Origin: a bacterium D16-50
GTDB lineage: Bacteria; Bacillota; Clostridia; Lachnospirales; Lachnospiraceae
NCBI GenBank assembly: GCA_003612485.1
Contig: RAZA01000019.1
Location: forward strand, 16,119-80,118
Direction: 5' to 3'
Length of the DNA stretch: 64,000 nt
Shown: positions 27,030 to 35,851 of the stretch, piece after piece
Layout of the letters: the number at the start of each line of letters is the position of its first letter
Position numbering within the stretch: position 1 is the stretch's first letter
Position numbers and translations under genes: made by a program
Notes under the pieces: model-generated
What the model saw: only the letters and a program-made list of their open reading frames with translations
Told to the model about the DNA's origin: nothing
Databases searched by the model: none

Positions 27030-28100
27030 CTACAAAGGGGATATGCTCCCCAGCCCCATCCAGACTGCCATGAGGTACAGCAGGAGCAGATGCACCGGAT
27101 AAAAAGCATAGAAGAAATACTTCATCCTAAGCCCCCTGCTTCCGTTGTATAAGGCTATGGGAATCAGCGCCAGAAACGCAGGCAGCTCGTTTGCGGACAT
27201 AAGCGTCAGAACCGTGCAGCCCGCCGCCATTGCCCCTAATCTATTTCTTCGGAAAGCGTACATGACTGCAATGGTCAAAACCCCGGCACCCGCATAATCC
27301 GTGCGCAGAAGATCCGCCAGATACATGATCAGCACCAGCACCGTCAGATCCGCGCTGATCACCCGCACCTGATCCATCCCCTTCTTTTTTCCATAGACCG
27401 CGAAAAACGCCGCCAGAACCGCGCACAGAATGCCGCACACTCCCATAAGCTGCGGCGGGAACGGCACTGCCAGAGACAGATAATCCCTAACCTGCCTGCC
27501 TCCTGCATAAAAGAACTGACTTCCCAGCCAGATACCGAAATAGATCCCCGGAAAAGCCGTCCCCGTAACCATTAATACCCCCCAAAAAGCCTTGGGCAGC
27601 CTTCTCAGGGCTCCTGACTGTCTGCAATTTTCAAAGAATCTGCAGCTGCATAGAACAAGCAGCCCCAGAAGCAAGGTAAAGAATACATTCTGGTATCTGG
27701 ACGCGGTCACATGGCCCGTGAGCGCCAGATTGAAGGGAATCTCTGAAACCAGCGCAAAAAGCCCCAGCCGAAGTCCATACCGCTTCACGTCCCTTGTCCT
27801 CTGGAAGCCTTCTGCAAGCAGGAAGCAGAAGATCGGAAAGCCCAGCCTGCCGATGCTCCTCATAAGGGAATAGCTCCCATATAGGTTTCCGTTTTCCGCC
27901 AGCCAGTTTCCCAAAGCCGTCTGACCCCTCCCCAGAGATTCCAGATAGCCTCTGCCTATGATCAGTCTGGCCAGAATCACCGCCCCCGCATGATCGATCA
28001 GCATGGTGATCACTGCCACGATCTTTACCGTGCTGCCGCTGATTCCTCTCTGTTTCCCCGCCTCCCCGACGGCTCCTCCAACACCCGGCATTCCTTCCAT
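27030..28100 (-). CDS. TraX family membrane protein
   Basis: An integral membrane protein of the TraX family, named after the F-plasmid pilin acetylase; chromosomal members in Clostridia are of unknown substrate. It has an N-terminal segment VKIVAVITMLIDHAGAVILA, a conserved SIGRLGFPIFCFLLAEGFQR region, and a C-terminal AFYPVHLLLLYLMAVWMG. About eight membrane segments are visible. ATG 28100 is preferred because GGAGG lies 7 bases upstream; an ATG 19 codons earlier has no binding site. It is probably monocistronic. Confidence 0.85.
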   Translation of the reverse strand: MEGMPGVGGAVGEAGKQRGISGSTVKIVAVITMLIDHAGAVILARLIIGRGYLESLGRGQTALGNWLAENGNLYGSYSLMRSIGRLGFPIFCFLLAEGFQRTRDVKRYGLRLGLFALVSEIPFNLALTGHVTASRYQNVFFTLLLGLLVLCSCRFFENCRQSGALRRLPKAFWGVLMVTGTAFPGIYFGIWLGSQFFYAGGRQVRDYLSLAVPFPPQLMGVCGILCAVLAAFFAVYGKKKGMDQVRVISADLTVLVLIMYLADLLRTDYAGAGVLTIAVMYAFRRNRLGAMAAGCTVLTLMSANELPAFLALIPIALYNGSRGLRMKYFFYAFYPVHLLLLYLMAVWMGLGSISPL

Positions 28101-28227
28101 ACACCATCCTCCATCCCTGCTCCCGCTCCGGAGAACCGAAGCTCTGCCATTTTCCATTGTATGTATTATCCAAACAATACACTACTGCATTTTTCACCCT
28201 TTGTCAATGCTCCGGCCCCTTGACGCT

Positions 28228-28256
28228 AAAAAAAGGGCAGGTTCCCTCACCTGCCC
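28228..28256 (-). terminator. terminator of the response regulator gene
   Basis: On the minus strand GGGCAGGT and ACCTGCCC form an 8-bp stem with a 6-base loop, followed by seven T. Confidence 0.85.
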
Positions 28257-28267
28257 CTCACCGTATG

Positions 28268-28966
28268 TCATCCCACCTTATATCCGTTCCCCCATACCAC
28301 TTTCAGATATCTGGGCTCCTTGGGGTTTGCCTCGATCTTCTCTCTGATATGGCGGATGTGCACCGCTATGGTGTTGTCCGCCCCGATGGCCTGCATATGC
28401 CATATCTTCTCATAGATCTGGCTGTTGGAGAAAACCCTGCCCCTCTGCTGTACCAAAAGGCGCAGAATCTTATATTCTATGGGAGTCAGCCTCACGCTCC
28501 TGCCCTCCACCGTGACCTTCCTCTGGGTGTCGTCAATGACCAGACCGTCCACCCTATAGATCCTATCGATATTGGCGCACATGTTCACCAGCTGGGTATA
28601 TCTGCGCAGCTGGGACTTGATTCTGGCCAGCAGCTCCAGAGGATTGCAGTCCGCTACCACATAATCGTCAGCCCCTGCCTCCAGCGCCATGATCTTCGCC
28701 GTCTCCGCCGACTGGGCCGAGACCACGATCAGCGGAATGCTGCTCCTGCCGCGAAGCCCCGCTATCATCTCGATCCCCTTGTCCCAGCCCTTATCGTTCA
28801 GCTCCACATCCACCAGCATCAAGTGGATCTCCGCCTTTTCCAGCAAATTGTGCAGCTGCTCCAAGTCAGCTGCCAGCAGCACGGAAAGCCCTTCCCCAAC
28901 GAACAGAGGCGCCATCTTTTCCGCGATTCCCGTCTGATTATTGTAGATTAAGATATTTTTTTCCAT
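28268..28966 (-). CDS. OmpR-type response regulator with degenerate receiver domain
   Basis: A 232-residue protein with an N-terminal receiver and a C-terminal winged helix (MALEAGADDY in the receiver; RSVRLTPIEYKILRLLVQQR and IAVHIRHIREKIEANPKEPR in the DNA-binding part). The phosphoacceptor Asp53 (LMLVDVEL) is present. The acidic pair that binds magnesium is replaced by Asn9-Asn10 (ILIYNNQ instead of ILIVDDE), and the conserved lysine is lost (DDYVVADCNP instead of DDYVTKPF). It is therefore unlikely to be switched by ordinary phosphorylation. No histidine kinase is nearby. It has its own terminator. Confidence 0.88.
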   Translation of the reverse strand: MEKNILIYNNQTGIAEKMAPLFVGEGLSVLLAADLEQLHNLLEKAEIHLMLVDVELNDKGWDKGIEMIAGLRGRSSIPLIVVSAQSAETAKIMALEAGADDYVVADCNPLELLARIKSQLRRYTQLVNMCANIDRIYRVDGLVIDDTQRKVTVEGRSVRLTPIEYKILRLLVQQRGRVFSNSQIYEKIWHMQAIGADNTIAVHIRHIREKIEANPKEPRYLKVVWGNGYKVG

Positions 28967-28992
28967 ACTTCATCCGCCTTCCTGAATATCCC

Positions 28993-29796
28993 TTAATTAA
29001 AATATATACCTAAGTCGATGCTGTTAATTATCTCTTCTATCATTTTCTTGTCAAAGCCTCTGAAGGTAAGCGTCAGATCCCAGCCGTTCACAGAAATCAC
29101 CGCGCAGACAGAGATGACTTCTCCGTTATCGTCGAGAGTATCAAAGACCACATAGGTCAGTCCCTGAGGGTTGGTGAAGCTCCTCTCGTTGCCGCTGCTC
29201 CCCCCAAAAGTCATGGCCGTGCTGTAGCTGCCTACTTCCCGGTTGTCGAACTGGGTCATGCAGAAGCTGTAATCATCATTGTACAGCGAAACGGTAATGT
29301 CCCTTCCCTCGTCCACTATGCTCACTCTCTCCACGGCAAAGTCCTTTTTAAAGAGCGTATTGTCGGGAAGCGCCAGCGTCACGTCCTCTCTGGCCAGAAA
29401 CTCCTTCAGCGAGCTGTACTCTACCACGTCCAGCTCATAAGCCTCCTCCAGTTCCTCCTCAGGGCCAGCCTCCGCTATGGAAAATACCCCCCCTATTTGG
29501 TCAAAAATGGAGAATGCCGCCGGGGATGCTTCCTCAGGATCCTGAGCAGTGATCACCACACCCCTATCGTTCACCTGAATGATGCTGTCCCTATAGCTCT
29601 TTGCGGCCACAGTGCCCACTCCGCAGAGCAGGAAAATCGATGCCGCCGTACAGCCCTTGACGATCATGTAATTTCTGTTCCGGCGTTTCATTTTATAGTG
29701 ATGGAGCTCATCCTTCACCTCGGACGCCTCCATCCGAAACTTGGGAAGGGCTTCCACAGCCTCCCGATATACATCCTGAAATTTATCCAAATTCAT
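28993..29796 (-). CDS. DUF4367-type membrane-anchored anti-sigma-like protein
   Basis: A 267-residue protein with a cytoplasmic N-terminus (about 43 residues), one membrane segment (MIVKGCTAASIFLLCGVGTV) and an extracytoplasmic domain. The C-terminus (MTQFDNREVGSYSTAM, then WDLTLTFRGFDKKMIEEIIN) resembles DUF4367, found in Clostridial proteins encoded beside ECF sigma factors. It overlaps the sigma gene by 14 bp. It probably holds the sigma factor inactive until an envelope signal arrives; this is inferred from topology and context. Confidence 0.8.
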   Translation of the reverse strand: MNLDKFQDVYREAVEALPKFRMEASEVKDELHHYKMKRRNRNYMIVKGCTAASIFLLCGVGTVAAKSYRDSIIQVNDRGVVITAQDPEEASPAAFSIFDQIGGVFSIAEAGPEEELEEAYELDVVEYSSLKEFLAREDVTLALPDNTLFKKDFAVERVSIVDEGRDITVSLYNDDYSFCMTQFDNREVGSYSTAMTFGGSSGNERSFTNPQGLTYVVFDTLDDNGEVISVCAVISVNGWDLTLTFRGFDKKMIEEIINSIDLGIYFN

Positions 29797-30340
29797 ATTC
29801 CCCCTTCAGCATCTTCTTCAGCTGCCCTCTGGCTCTGGTGAGCTGGGAAGTCACAGTGGACTCTCCCCGTCCGGTGAGTCTGGCGATCTCCTTTATGGGA
29901 ATCTCTTCATAATAGAAAAGGTGGATCACATCCCTATATCTTTCGGGAAGCTCCATCACGGCCTCCAAGACCCTGCGCCTCTCCTCCTGCCGCACCGCTG
30001 CCTCCTCCGGGTCAGGGGCGGCCATTCCGGCTCCTATGCCCTCACCTTCCTCCGTTCCCTTCAGAATCTCCGAGGCTCCCTCCTCCAGACTCTTCTGGGG
30101 ACGCCTTTTGGCGCTGCGCCAAACCTTTCTGCAGGCATTCAGCGTCACTTTGACCAGCCATGCCTTTTCGTGCTCAGGGCTCTCAAAGGTACGGGAAGTC
30201 TTCAGATACTGGTAAAATACTTCCTGCACCACATCCTCCGCATCCTGCACGTTCCGGAGACGAAGGAAACTAAGCTTGAAAAGCATATTGCCATAAGCAT
30301 TGATCTTCAGTTGTAGCTCTTGATCCTCCGTTCTCGTCAT
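29783..30340 (-). CDS. ECF-type RNA polymerase sigma factor
   Basis: A 185-residue sigma-70 family protein with region 2 (LFKLSFLRLRNVQDAEDVVQ, EVFYQYLKTS) and region 4 (LPERYRDVIHLFYYEEIPIK, EIARLTGRGESTVTSQL), and no region 3, so it belongs to the ECF group. A Glu/Gly-rich linker lies between them. It is translationally coupled by overlap to the anti-sigma-like gene. It probably controls an envelope stress regulon. Confidence 0.93.
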   Translation of the reverse strand: MTRTEDQELQLKINAYGNMLFKLSFLRLRNVQDAEDVVQEVFYQYLKTSRTFESPEHEKAWLVKVTLNACRKVWRSAKRRPQKSLEEGASEILKGTEEGEGIGAGMAAPDPEEAAVRQEERRRVLEAVMELPERYRDVIHLFYYEEIPIKEIARLTGRGESTVTSQLTRARGQLKKMLKGEYEFG

Positions 30341-30480
30341 GGTATCCGTCTTATACCCAACCTTTTCTTCTATCTATTAATATCCCGAACCTCTATGTTT
30401 TACTGCAAATATTCTAAAATAATTTTGTATCAAAGTTGCTAACTATTCCGGCAGCTTTTCCCATTTGACAGAAATGAACT

Positions 30481-30510
30481 AAAAGAGAGCGTAACCATAC
30501 GCTCTCTTTT
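30481..30510. terminator. symmetrical terminator between the sigma and transporter genes
   Basis: A perfect 13-bp inverted repeat (AAAAGAGAGCGTA and complement) with a 4-base loop, followed by T on either strand. It lies after the stop of the AI-2E family gene and probably ends the tig-to-transporter transcript. Confidence 0.85.
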
Positions 30511-30547
30511 TATATACACGATTTTTTCTATTAAAAGTTTCAGCTTT

Positions 30548-31729
30548 TTACAAATTATTTTCCGGATCTCTATTTTTTGCTTCAATCTCCTTAGCAGCCT
30601 CCGCCATATCCTCCTTCTCCAGCCTCCGGAAGCGGTTGATTCCCGACACCAAAATCAATAGACTGTCTCTGGTAGTGTCAAAGGCTCCCTCCTGATACAT
30701 GGAGTACAGCAGAAGCCCCAAGGGCACCGCTATGATCATGCCCACGACACCACCCACCTTATAGCCTATGTAGAGCAGGAAAAGGGTAGGCAGAGGCGGC
30801 ACGCCGATGGAATCCCCCACGATCTTGGGCTGAATCAGCTGTCTCGCCAGCTGCCCCACTCCCCAGATAATCAGCAGGCCAATCATGACCTTGTAGTCAG
30901 CGGTCAAAAACCGGATGATGGCCCAGGGAATCAGCACCGTTCCCGTTCCCAGAAAGGGCAGAAAATCCAGAAATGCAATTCCCAATGCAATCAGGGCAAA
31001 ATACTTCACCCCCAGAACCCCCAGACCTATCAGCAGCAGCAAGTACATCCAGACCTCGATCTTCAGCTGCGCCTTGAGATACCCGCCCACGGATCTGACC
31101 AGACTGTGGCGGATCATGTCATAGCGCTTCCTCACGGACTTAGGACTATGCTTCCGGAACCATTCGTTCAGCTGCTGTCTCTCCGCCACGAAAAAATAGG
31201 AGGAGAGCAAAGCCATGATTATTCCGATGAAAACGGAAGGCAGAGATTTGGCCACATTTCCTGCGGCGGCAATGGTGGGAGAGCCCAGCCCTTCCAGAAA
31301 TTCCCCTATATACCCCTCCAGCAGGTCAGCAAGATCGCCCAGCTTCACCTGCGTGTCCCCCGGAATTTTGCTCAGCAGCACGTCCAGTCTGGTTCCGATC
31401 TCCTCCAGATCCGCCTCCATGGCGGCCCACATCTCGGGCAGGGAGCCCATCAGCCCCATCATCTGGCTCACCAGCTGGGTGCCGATGAAATAGATCAGCA
31501 GAACCACCCCGGCAATAACCGCAATGATCACGAAGGCGCTGCCTATCTTCCTCTTCAGCTTTATCTTTTCTTCAAAGAAGCGAACCGGCGGGCCCGCTAT
31601 CAGCGCAATGATCCAGCCTGCCACAAAAGGGGAAAAGAAAACGAACACCTTCGGCAGCAGAAAGGCGACGGCCAAAAAGATCACAGCCGCCACTGCAAGA
31701 TTCACCAGCGCCTTATTGTATTTCCTCAT
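30548..31729 (-). CDS. AI-2E family transporter (YtvI/PerM-like)
   Basis: A 393-residue membrane protein with about eight segments. The family pattern is clear: LVSQMMGLMGSLPEMW in the loop after the first segments, SSYFFVAERQQLNEWF, and LPFLGTGTVLIPWAI (the conserved glycine-rich motif), then QPKIVGDSIGVPPL. The family covers quorum-signal exporters, sodium/proton antiporters and the sporulation protein YtvI, and the sequence alone does not tell which. The start overlaps the end of engB by 17 bp, with GGAGAGG upstream. Confidence 0.88.
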   Translation of the reverse strand: MRKYNKALVNLAVAAVIFLAVAFLLPKVFVFFSPFVAGWIIALIAGPPVRFFEEKIKLKRKIGSAFVIIAVIAGVVLLIYFIGTQLVSQMMGLMGSLPEMWAAMEADLEEIGTRLDVLLSKIPGDTQVKLGDLADLLEGYIGEFLEGLGSPTIAAAGNVAKSLPSVFIGIIMALLSSYFFVAERQQLNEWFRKHSPKSVRKRYDMIRHSLVRSVGGYLKAQLKIEVWMYLLLLIGLGVLGVKYFALIALGIAFLDFLPFLGTGTVLIPWAIIRFLTADYKVMIGLLIIWGVGQLARQLIQPKIVGDSIGVPPLPTLFLLYIGYKVGGVVGMIIAVPLGLLLYSMYQEGAFDTTRDSLLILVSGINRFRRLEKEDMAEAAKEIEAKNRDPENNL

Positions 31730-32312
31730 GAAGTACCTCTCCATCCAAAATCCCGTATATTTCGTCCCGGCCCTGCTTCGTCTGCGCCGAGAAGGGGATC
31801 AGCACGGTATCCTCCACCACCTCCAGCGTGCTGCGGATCATATCCGTCTGCTTCTGGAGCTGGCTGCGCTTGATCTTATCCAGCTTCGTGGCGACAATAA
31901 TGGGCTTGTAGCCGCTTTGCACGATCCAGTCGTACATGATACAGTCGTTCTGGGAGGGCGCATGCCGGATATCGATCAGCAGAAAGACCTGCCTTAACAT
32001 TTCGGACTTATGCAGATACCTTTCCACCATTTTGCCCCACTGAGCCTTCACCTTCTCGTTGGCCTTCGTGTAGCCATAGCCCGGCAGATCCACGAAATAT
32101 AGCTCATTGTTCACATTATAGTAATTGATGGTCTGGGTCTTGCCCGGCTGGGAACTGGTGCGGGCCAGAGACTTACGGTTCATCAGGGCATTGATCAGAG
32201 AGGACTTGCCCACATTGCTCTTGCCCGCAAACGCCACCTCGGGCAGGCTGTTCTCCGGCAGCTTGCTGGTGACGCCGCACACCCTTTCCAGACTGACATT
32301 CTTTATCACCAT
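31713..32312 (-). CDS. engB: ribosome biogenesis GTP-binding protein EngB (YsxC/YihA)
   Basis: A 199-residue GTPase needed for assembly of the large ribosomal subunit. All G motifs are seen: G1 GKSNVGKSS, the TQ switch (SSQPGKTQTINYY), G3 DLPGYG, G4 TKLDK and G5 SAQ. The start at ATG 32312 has GGAGG upstream; the frame extends 15 codons further without support. It lies after clpX as in many Clostridia, but the lon gene usually found between them is missing. Confidence 0.95.
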   Translation of the reverse strand: MVIKNVSLERVCGVTSKLPENSLPEVAFAGKSNVGKSSLINALMNRKSLARTSSQPGKTQTINYYNVNNELYFVDLPGYGYTKANEKVKAQWGKMVERYLHKSEMLRQVFLLIDIRHAPSQNDCIMYDWIVQSGYKPIIVATKLDKIKRSQLQKQTDMIRSTLEVVEDTVLIPFSAQTKQGRDEIYGILDGEVLHEEIQ

Positions 32313-32386
32313 ACAGCATGCCTCCTCTCCCCACTGCTCTATCTGCCCGCAAAACACTATCCGCGCTTCCCGTCCCAGCCGTCCCT

Positions 32387-33661
32387 CTACATGGCGGCGT
32401 CCAGCCTCTTTCTCTGCTCGTTTTTATGCCAAACCACGGGATCGCTCCCCTTCTCCACCGTATCCTTGGTGATATAGCATTCCTCTATGGTGTCGTCCGA
32501 GGGGATGTGGTACATGGTATCCATCAGGATGCTCTCCAGAATGGAGCGCAGGCCTCTGGCGCCGGTCTTGCGCTCGAAAGCCTTCTCCGCGATGGCCATC
32601 ACCGCATCCTCATCGAAGGACAGCTCCACCCCGTCCATGCCGAAAAGCTTTCTGTACTGCTTGATCAGCGCATTCTTCGGCTCCTTCAGAATTCGCACCA
32701 AGGCCTCCTTGTCAAGCCCTTTAAGGCTGACACAGATAGGAACACGGCCCACGAACTCCGGAATCAGCCCGAACTTCACCAGATCCGGAGGCGTCACCTC
32801 CTGCAGCAGCTCGCCCAGATCCTTCTCCGACTTCTGGGTGATCTCCGCATTGAAGCCGATAGATTTGCGGTCCAGTCTGGCCTCGATGATCTTCTCCAGC
32901 CCGTCGAACGCCCCTCCGCAGACAAAAAGAATATTGGAGGTGTCGATGGAGATCAGCTCCTGATGGGGATGCTTCCTGCCCCCCTGAGGAGGCACGTTGG
33001 CCACCGTCCCCTCCACGATCTTTAAAAGCGCCTGCTGCACGCCCTCCCCCGAAACGTCCCGGGTGATGGACACATTCTCGCTCTTCTTTGTGATCTTGTC
33101 GATCTCGTCGATATATACAATGCCGTACTGTGCCCGCTCCACGTCATAGTCCGCCGCCTGAATCAGCTTCAGAAGGATGTTTTCCACATCCTCCCCCACA
33201 TATCCGGCTTCGGTCAAAGTGGTGGCATCCGCTATGGCGAAGGGAACATTGATGATCTTCGCCAGTGTCTGGGCCAGATAGGTCTTTCCGGAGCCCGTAG
33301 GCCCCACCATGATGATGTTGCTCTTCTGCAGCTCCACGTCGTCCAGATCTCTGGGCGCCATCACCCTCTTGTAATGATTATAGACCGCAACGGACAGCAC
33401 CTTCTTGGCCTCTTCTTGCCCGACAACATAATCGTCCAAAAAGTTCTTGATTTCCACGGGCTTTAAAAGGTTGATGTCGGGGCGAACCGCTTCTTCCTCT
33501 TCCTCGTCCTGCAGCTCTTCCTCCAGAATGTCCGCACATATCTCAATGCAGTCATCGCAAATATAGACTCCCGCAGGTCCTGCAATCAGCTTGCGCACCT
33601 GATTCTGGGTCTTGTTGCAAAAGGAACACCTGATATCGTTTCCTAGCAATTTTCCTGCCAT
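32387..33661 (-). CDS. clpX: ATP-dependent Clp protease ATP-binding subunit ClpX
   Basis: A 424-residue AAA+ unfoldase that feeds substrates into ClpP. The N-terminal zinc domain has two Cys pairs (CSFC and CDDC), Walker A is [12 protein letters not shown], Walker B is IVYIDEID, and the pore loop and ClpP-binding region are present ([12 protein letters not shown]). ATG 33661 is preceded by AGGAG; an adjacent GTG one codon upstream is also open. It lies 25 bp after clpP. Confidence 0.97.
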   Translation of the reverse strand: MAGKLLGNDIRCSFCNKTQNQVRKLIAGPAGVYICDDCIEICADILEEELQDEEEEEAVRPDINLLKPVEIKNFLDDYVVGQEEAKKVLSVAVYNHYKRVMAPRDLDDVELQKSNIIMVGPTGSGKTYLAQTLAKIINVPFAIADATTLTEAGYVGEDVENILLKLIQAADYDVERAQYGIVYIDEIDKITKKSENVSITRDVSGEGVQQALLKIVEGTVANVPPQGGRKHPHQELISIDTSNILFVCGGAFDGLEKIIEARLDRKSIGFNAEITQKSEKDLGELLQEVTPPDLVKFGLIPEFVGRVPICVSLKGLDKEALVRILKEPKNALIKQYRKLFGMDGVELSFDEDAVMAIAEKAFERKTGARGLRSILESILMDTMYHIPSDDTIEECYITKDTVEKGSDPVVWHKNEQRKRLDAAM

Positions 33662-33686
33662 CACTTCACTCCTACTATTTATTCGC

Positions 33687-34286
33687 CTATTTCTCGCTCT
33701 GGGTGCTTCTGGAAGTATACACCTTGTCGATGATGCCGTACTCCATGGCCTCCTGAGCGCTCATCCAGTTGTCACGCTCGGTATCCGCGCAGATCGTCTC
33801 ATAGTCTCTGCCCGTGTTCTCGGCCAGAATGTGGTTCAGCTTCTCTCTGGTTCTCAGGATATGCTTCGCCGCAATCTCGATCTCCGTGGCCTGCCCCTGC
33901 GTTCCCCCCGCAGGCTGATGGATCATGATCTCCGCATTGGGCAGGGCAAACCGCTTGCCCTTGGCGCCTCCGGCAAGCAGGAAGGAGCCCATGCTGGCCG
34001 CCATGCCGATGCATACCGTGGACACGTCGCACTTGATGAAATTCATGGTGTCGTAGATCGCCATTCCCGCCGTGATCACGCCGCCGGGGCTGTTGATGTA
34101 GAGATGGATATCCTTCTCAGGGTCCTCCGCCTCCAGAAACAAAAGCTGCGCTACCACGATGCTGGCAGAGGTATCATTTACCTCTTCGCCCAAAATTATG
34201 ATTCTGTCCTTCAACAGTCTCGAGTAGATATCATAGGATCTCTCGCCCCTGCTCGTCTGTTCCACCACATAAGGCACTAAGCTCAT
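33687..34286 (-). CDS. clpP: ATP-dependent Clp protease proteolytic subunit ClpP
   Basis: A 199-residue serine protease that forms the tetradecameric chamber. The catalytic Ser is in [14 protein letters not shown] and the His in [12 protein letters not shown]; the Asp is in [26 protein letters not shown] precedes the ATG. It lies between tig and clpX in the classic order. Confidence 0.97.
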   Translation of the reverse strand: MSLVPYVVEQTSRGERSYDIYSRLLKDRIIILGEEVNDTSASIVVAQLLFLEAEDPEKDIHLYINSPGGVITAGMAIYDTMNFIKCDVSTVCIGMAASMGSFLLAGGAKGKRFALPNAEIMIHQPAGGTQGQATEIEIAAKHILRTREKLNHILAENTGRDYETICADTERDNWMSAQEAMEYGIIDKVYTSRSTQSEK

Positions 34287-34358
34287 AACATTATTCCTCC
34301 TATTTTGGTTCTGCGGTTCAACTGCCCTGCACTATTCTTTCAGAGGAGAGGGACGCAG

Positions 34359-35654
34359 TTATGCGTCCCTCTCCTCCGCATTCTCAACCACAAGCTCTAC
34401 AGCCTTCTTGATGCACAGATCCTGCATCACCTGCTTCTTGCCGGTCTCCCCCAGAAGCTCCTTCGCCTTTTCGGGAGTCTCCTGATAGACCTCTGCCATG
34501 GTCTTTACCTCTTCCTCGAATTCCTCCTCGGAAGCCGTTATTCCCTCTGCGGCCACCACGGCCTCCAGCACCAGTCTGGACTGGATCCTACGGAGCGCCT
34601 GAGGCTTCATCTGCTCAAGAAGCGTCTCCTGCGTAGCGCCGGTGTACTGCATGTACTGCTCTAAGCTCAGACCCTGATACTGAAGTCTCTGGGCATAATC
34701 CTGCACCATCTGCCTCTGCTGGGTCGCAAGCATAGCGTCGGGTATATCCATCTGGGCATCCGCGATCAGCGCGTCAATGACCGCATCCTCCTTGGCGCTC
34801 TTGGCGGAAGCCTCTTTCCTCTCTGCCAGTCTCTTCCTGATCTCTTCCTTATATTCCTCTACGGTATCGCTCTCCTCGGACACATCTCCCACGAAGTCAT
34901 CGTCCAGCTCCGGCAGCTGCTTCTCCTGCAGCTTCTTCACCGTACATTTGAACACAGCCGCCTTACCGGCCAGCTCCTCCGCCTGATAATCCTCAGGGAA
35001 GGTCACGTTCACCTCTGTCTCCACGCCTATAGACGCGCCTACCAGCGCCTCCTCGAAACCGGGGATAAATGCATGAGAACCGATGGTCAAAGGATAGTCG
35101 GTGCCCTTGCCGCCGTCGAAGGCCACTCCGTCCACAAAACCCTCAAAGTCGATGGTTGCAATGTCGCCCTCTTGAACGGTTCTGTCTTCCACGTCCACAG
35201 TCCTTGCGTTCTTTCCGCGCTCCCTATCGATCTCGGCGGTGATTTCCTCCTCCGTGACATTAACGTCGAACTTGCCCACTTCCACGCCCTTATACTTGCC
35301 CAGCGTCACCTGAGGCTTCAGGGCCACCTCCGCGGTAAAAATGAAGGGTTTGCCGGACTCCAGCTGAACCACGTCGATCTGAGGACTGGACACGATCTCC
35401 TCGCCGCACTGGTCATAGGCCTCCTCGTAGGCATCAGGGATCAGCTCATTAGCGGCATCCTCGTAGAAAATCTCCTTGCCGTACATCTGCTCGATCATCT
35501 TGCGGGGCACCTTGCCCTTGCGGAAGCCCGGGATGCTGATCTTGTTCTTGTTCTTCTGGTAAGCCTTCTCAATGGCCTCCTCCAGCTTCTCCGGGGACAC
35601 TTCAATCGTCAGCTTCGCCATATTGCCTTCTAATTTCTCCACTTGTAAACTCAT
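34359..35654 (-). CDS. tig: trigger factor, ribosome-associated chaperone and peptidyl-prolyl isomerase
   Basis: A 431-residue protein with the N-terminal ribosome-binding motif GFRKGKVPRKMIEQMYG, a central FKBP-type isomerase domain (EGDIATIDFEGFVDGVAFDG, then YPLTIGSHAFIPGFEEALVG), and a long C-terminal helical chaperone domain. It is the first gene of the tig-clpP-clpX-engB block and has a clear promoter about 120 bp upstream. Confidence 0.97.
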   Translation of the reverse strand: MSLQVEKLEGNMAKLTIEVSPEKLEEAIEKAYQKNKNKISIPGFRKGKVPRKMIEQMYGKEIFYEDAANELIPDAYEEAYDQCGEEIVSSPQIDVVQLESGKPFIFTAEVALKPQVTLGKYKGVEVGKFDVNVTEEEITAEIDRERGKNARTVDVEDRTVQEGDIATIDFEGFVDGVAFDGGKGTDYPLTIGSHAFIPGFEEALVGASIGVETEVNVTFPEDYQAEELAGKAAVFKCTVKKLQEKQLPELDDDFVGDVSEESDTVEEYKEEIRKRLAERKEASAKSAKEDAVIDALIADAQMDIPDAMLATQQRQMVQDYAQRLQYQGLSLEQYMQYTGATQETLLEQMKPQALRRIQSRLVLEAVVAAEGITASEEEFEEEVKTMAEVYQETPEKAKELLGETGKKQVMQDLCIKKAVELVVENAEERDA

Positions 35655-35775
35655 CGTAAGTTTCCTCCTTCAATCATCTGTGTCCTATCGTCCCTGAATC
35701 AATGAAATCCCTTTTTTCATGCGGCAAGGATCATTTTTCCCCTCTCTCTATAGGCCTAAACACAGTCATCTCAAA

Positions 35776-35804
35776 ATTATAACACATAGCATCCGAAAAC
35801 ACAA
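35776..35804 (-). promoter_or_regulatory. candidate promoter of tig
   Basis: TTGTGT (35799-35804) and a perfect TATAAT (35776-35781) lie 17 bp apart on the minus strand. No CIRCE-like or CtsR-like direct repeat was seen nearby. Confidence 0.6.
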
Positions 35805-35851
35805 ATGTTTTTGGACATGAAAGACGATTTTTAAGACAATTTTAACTATTT

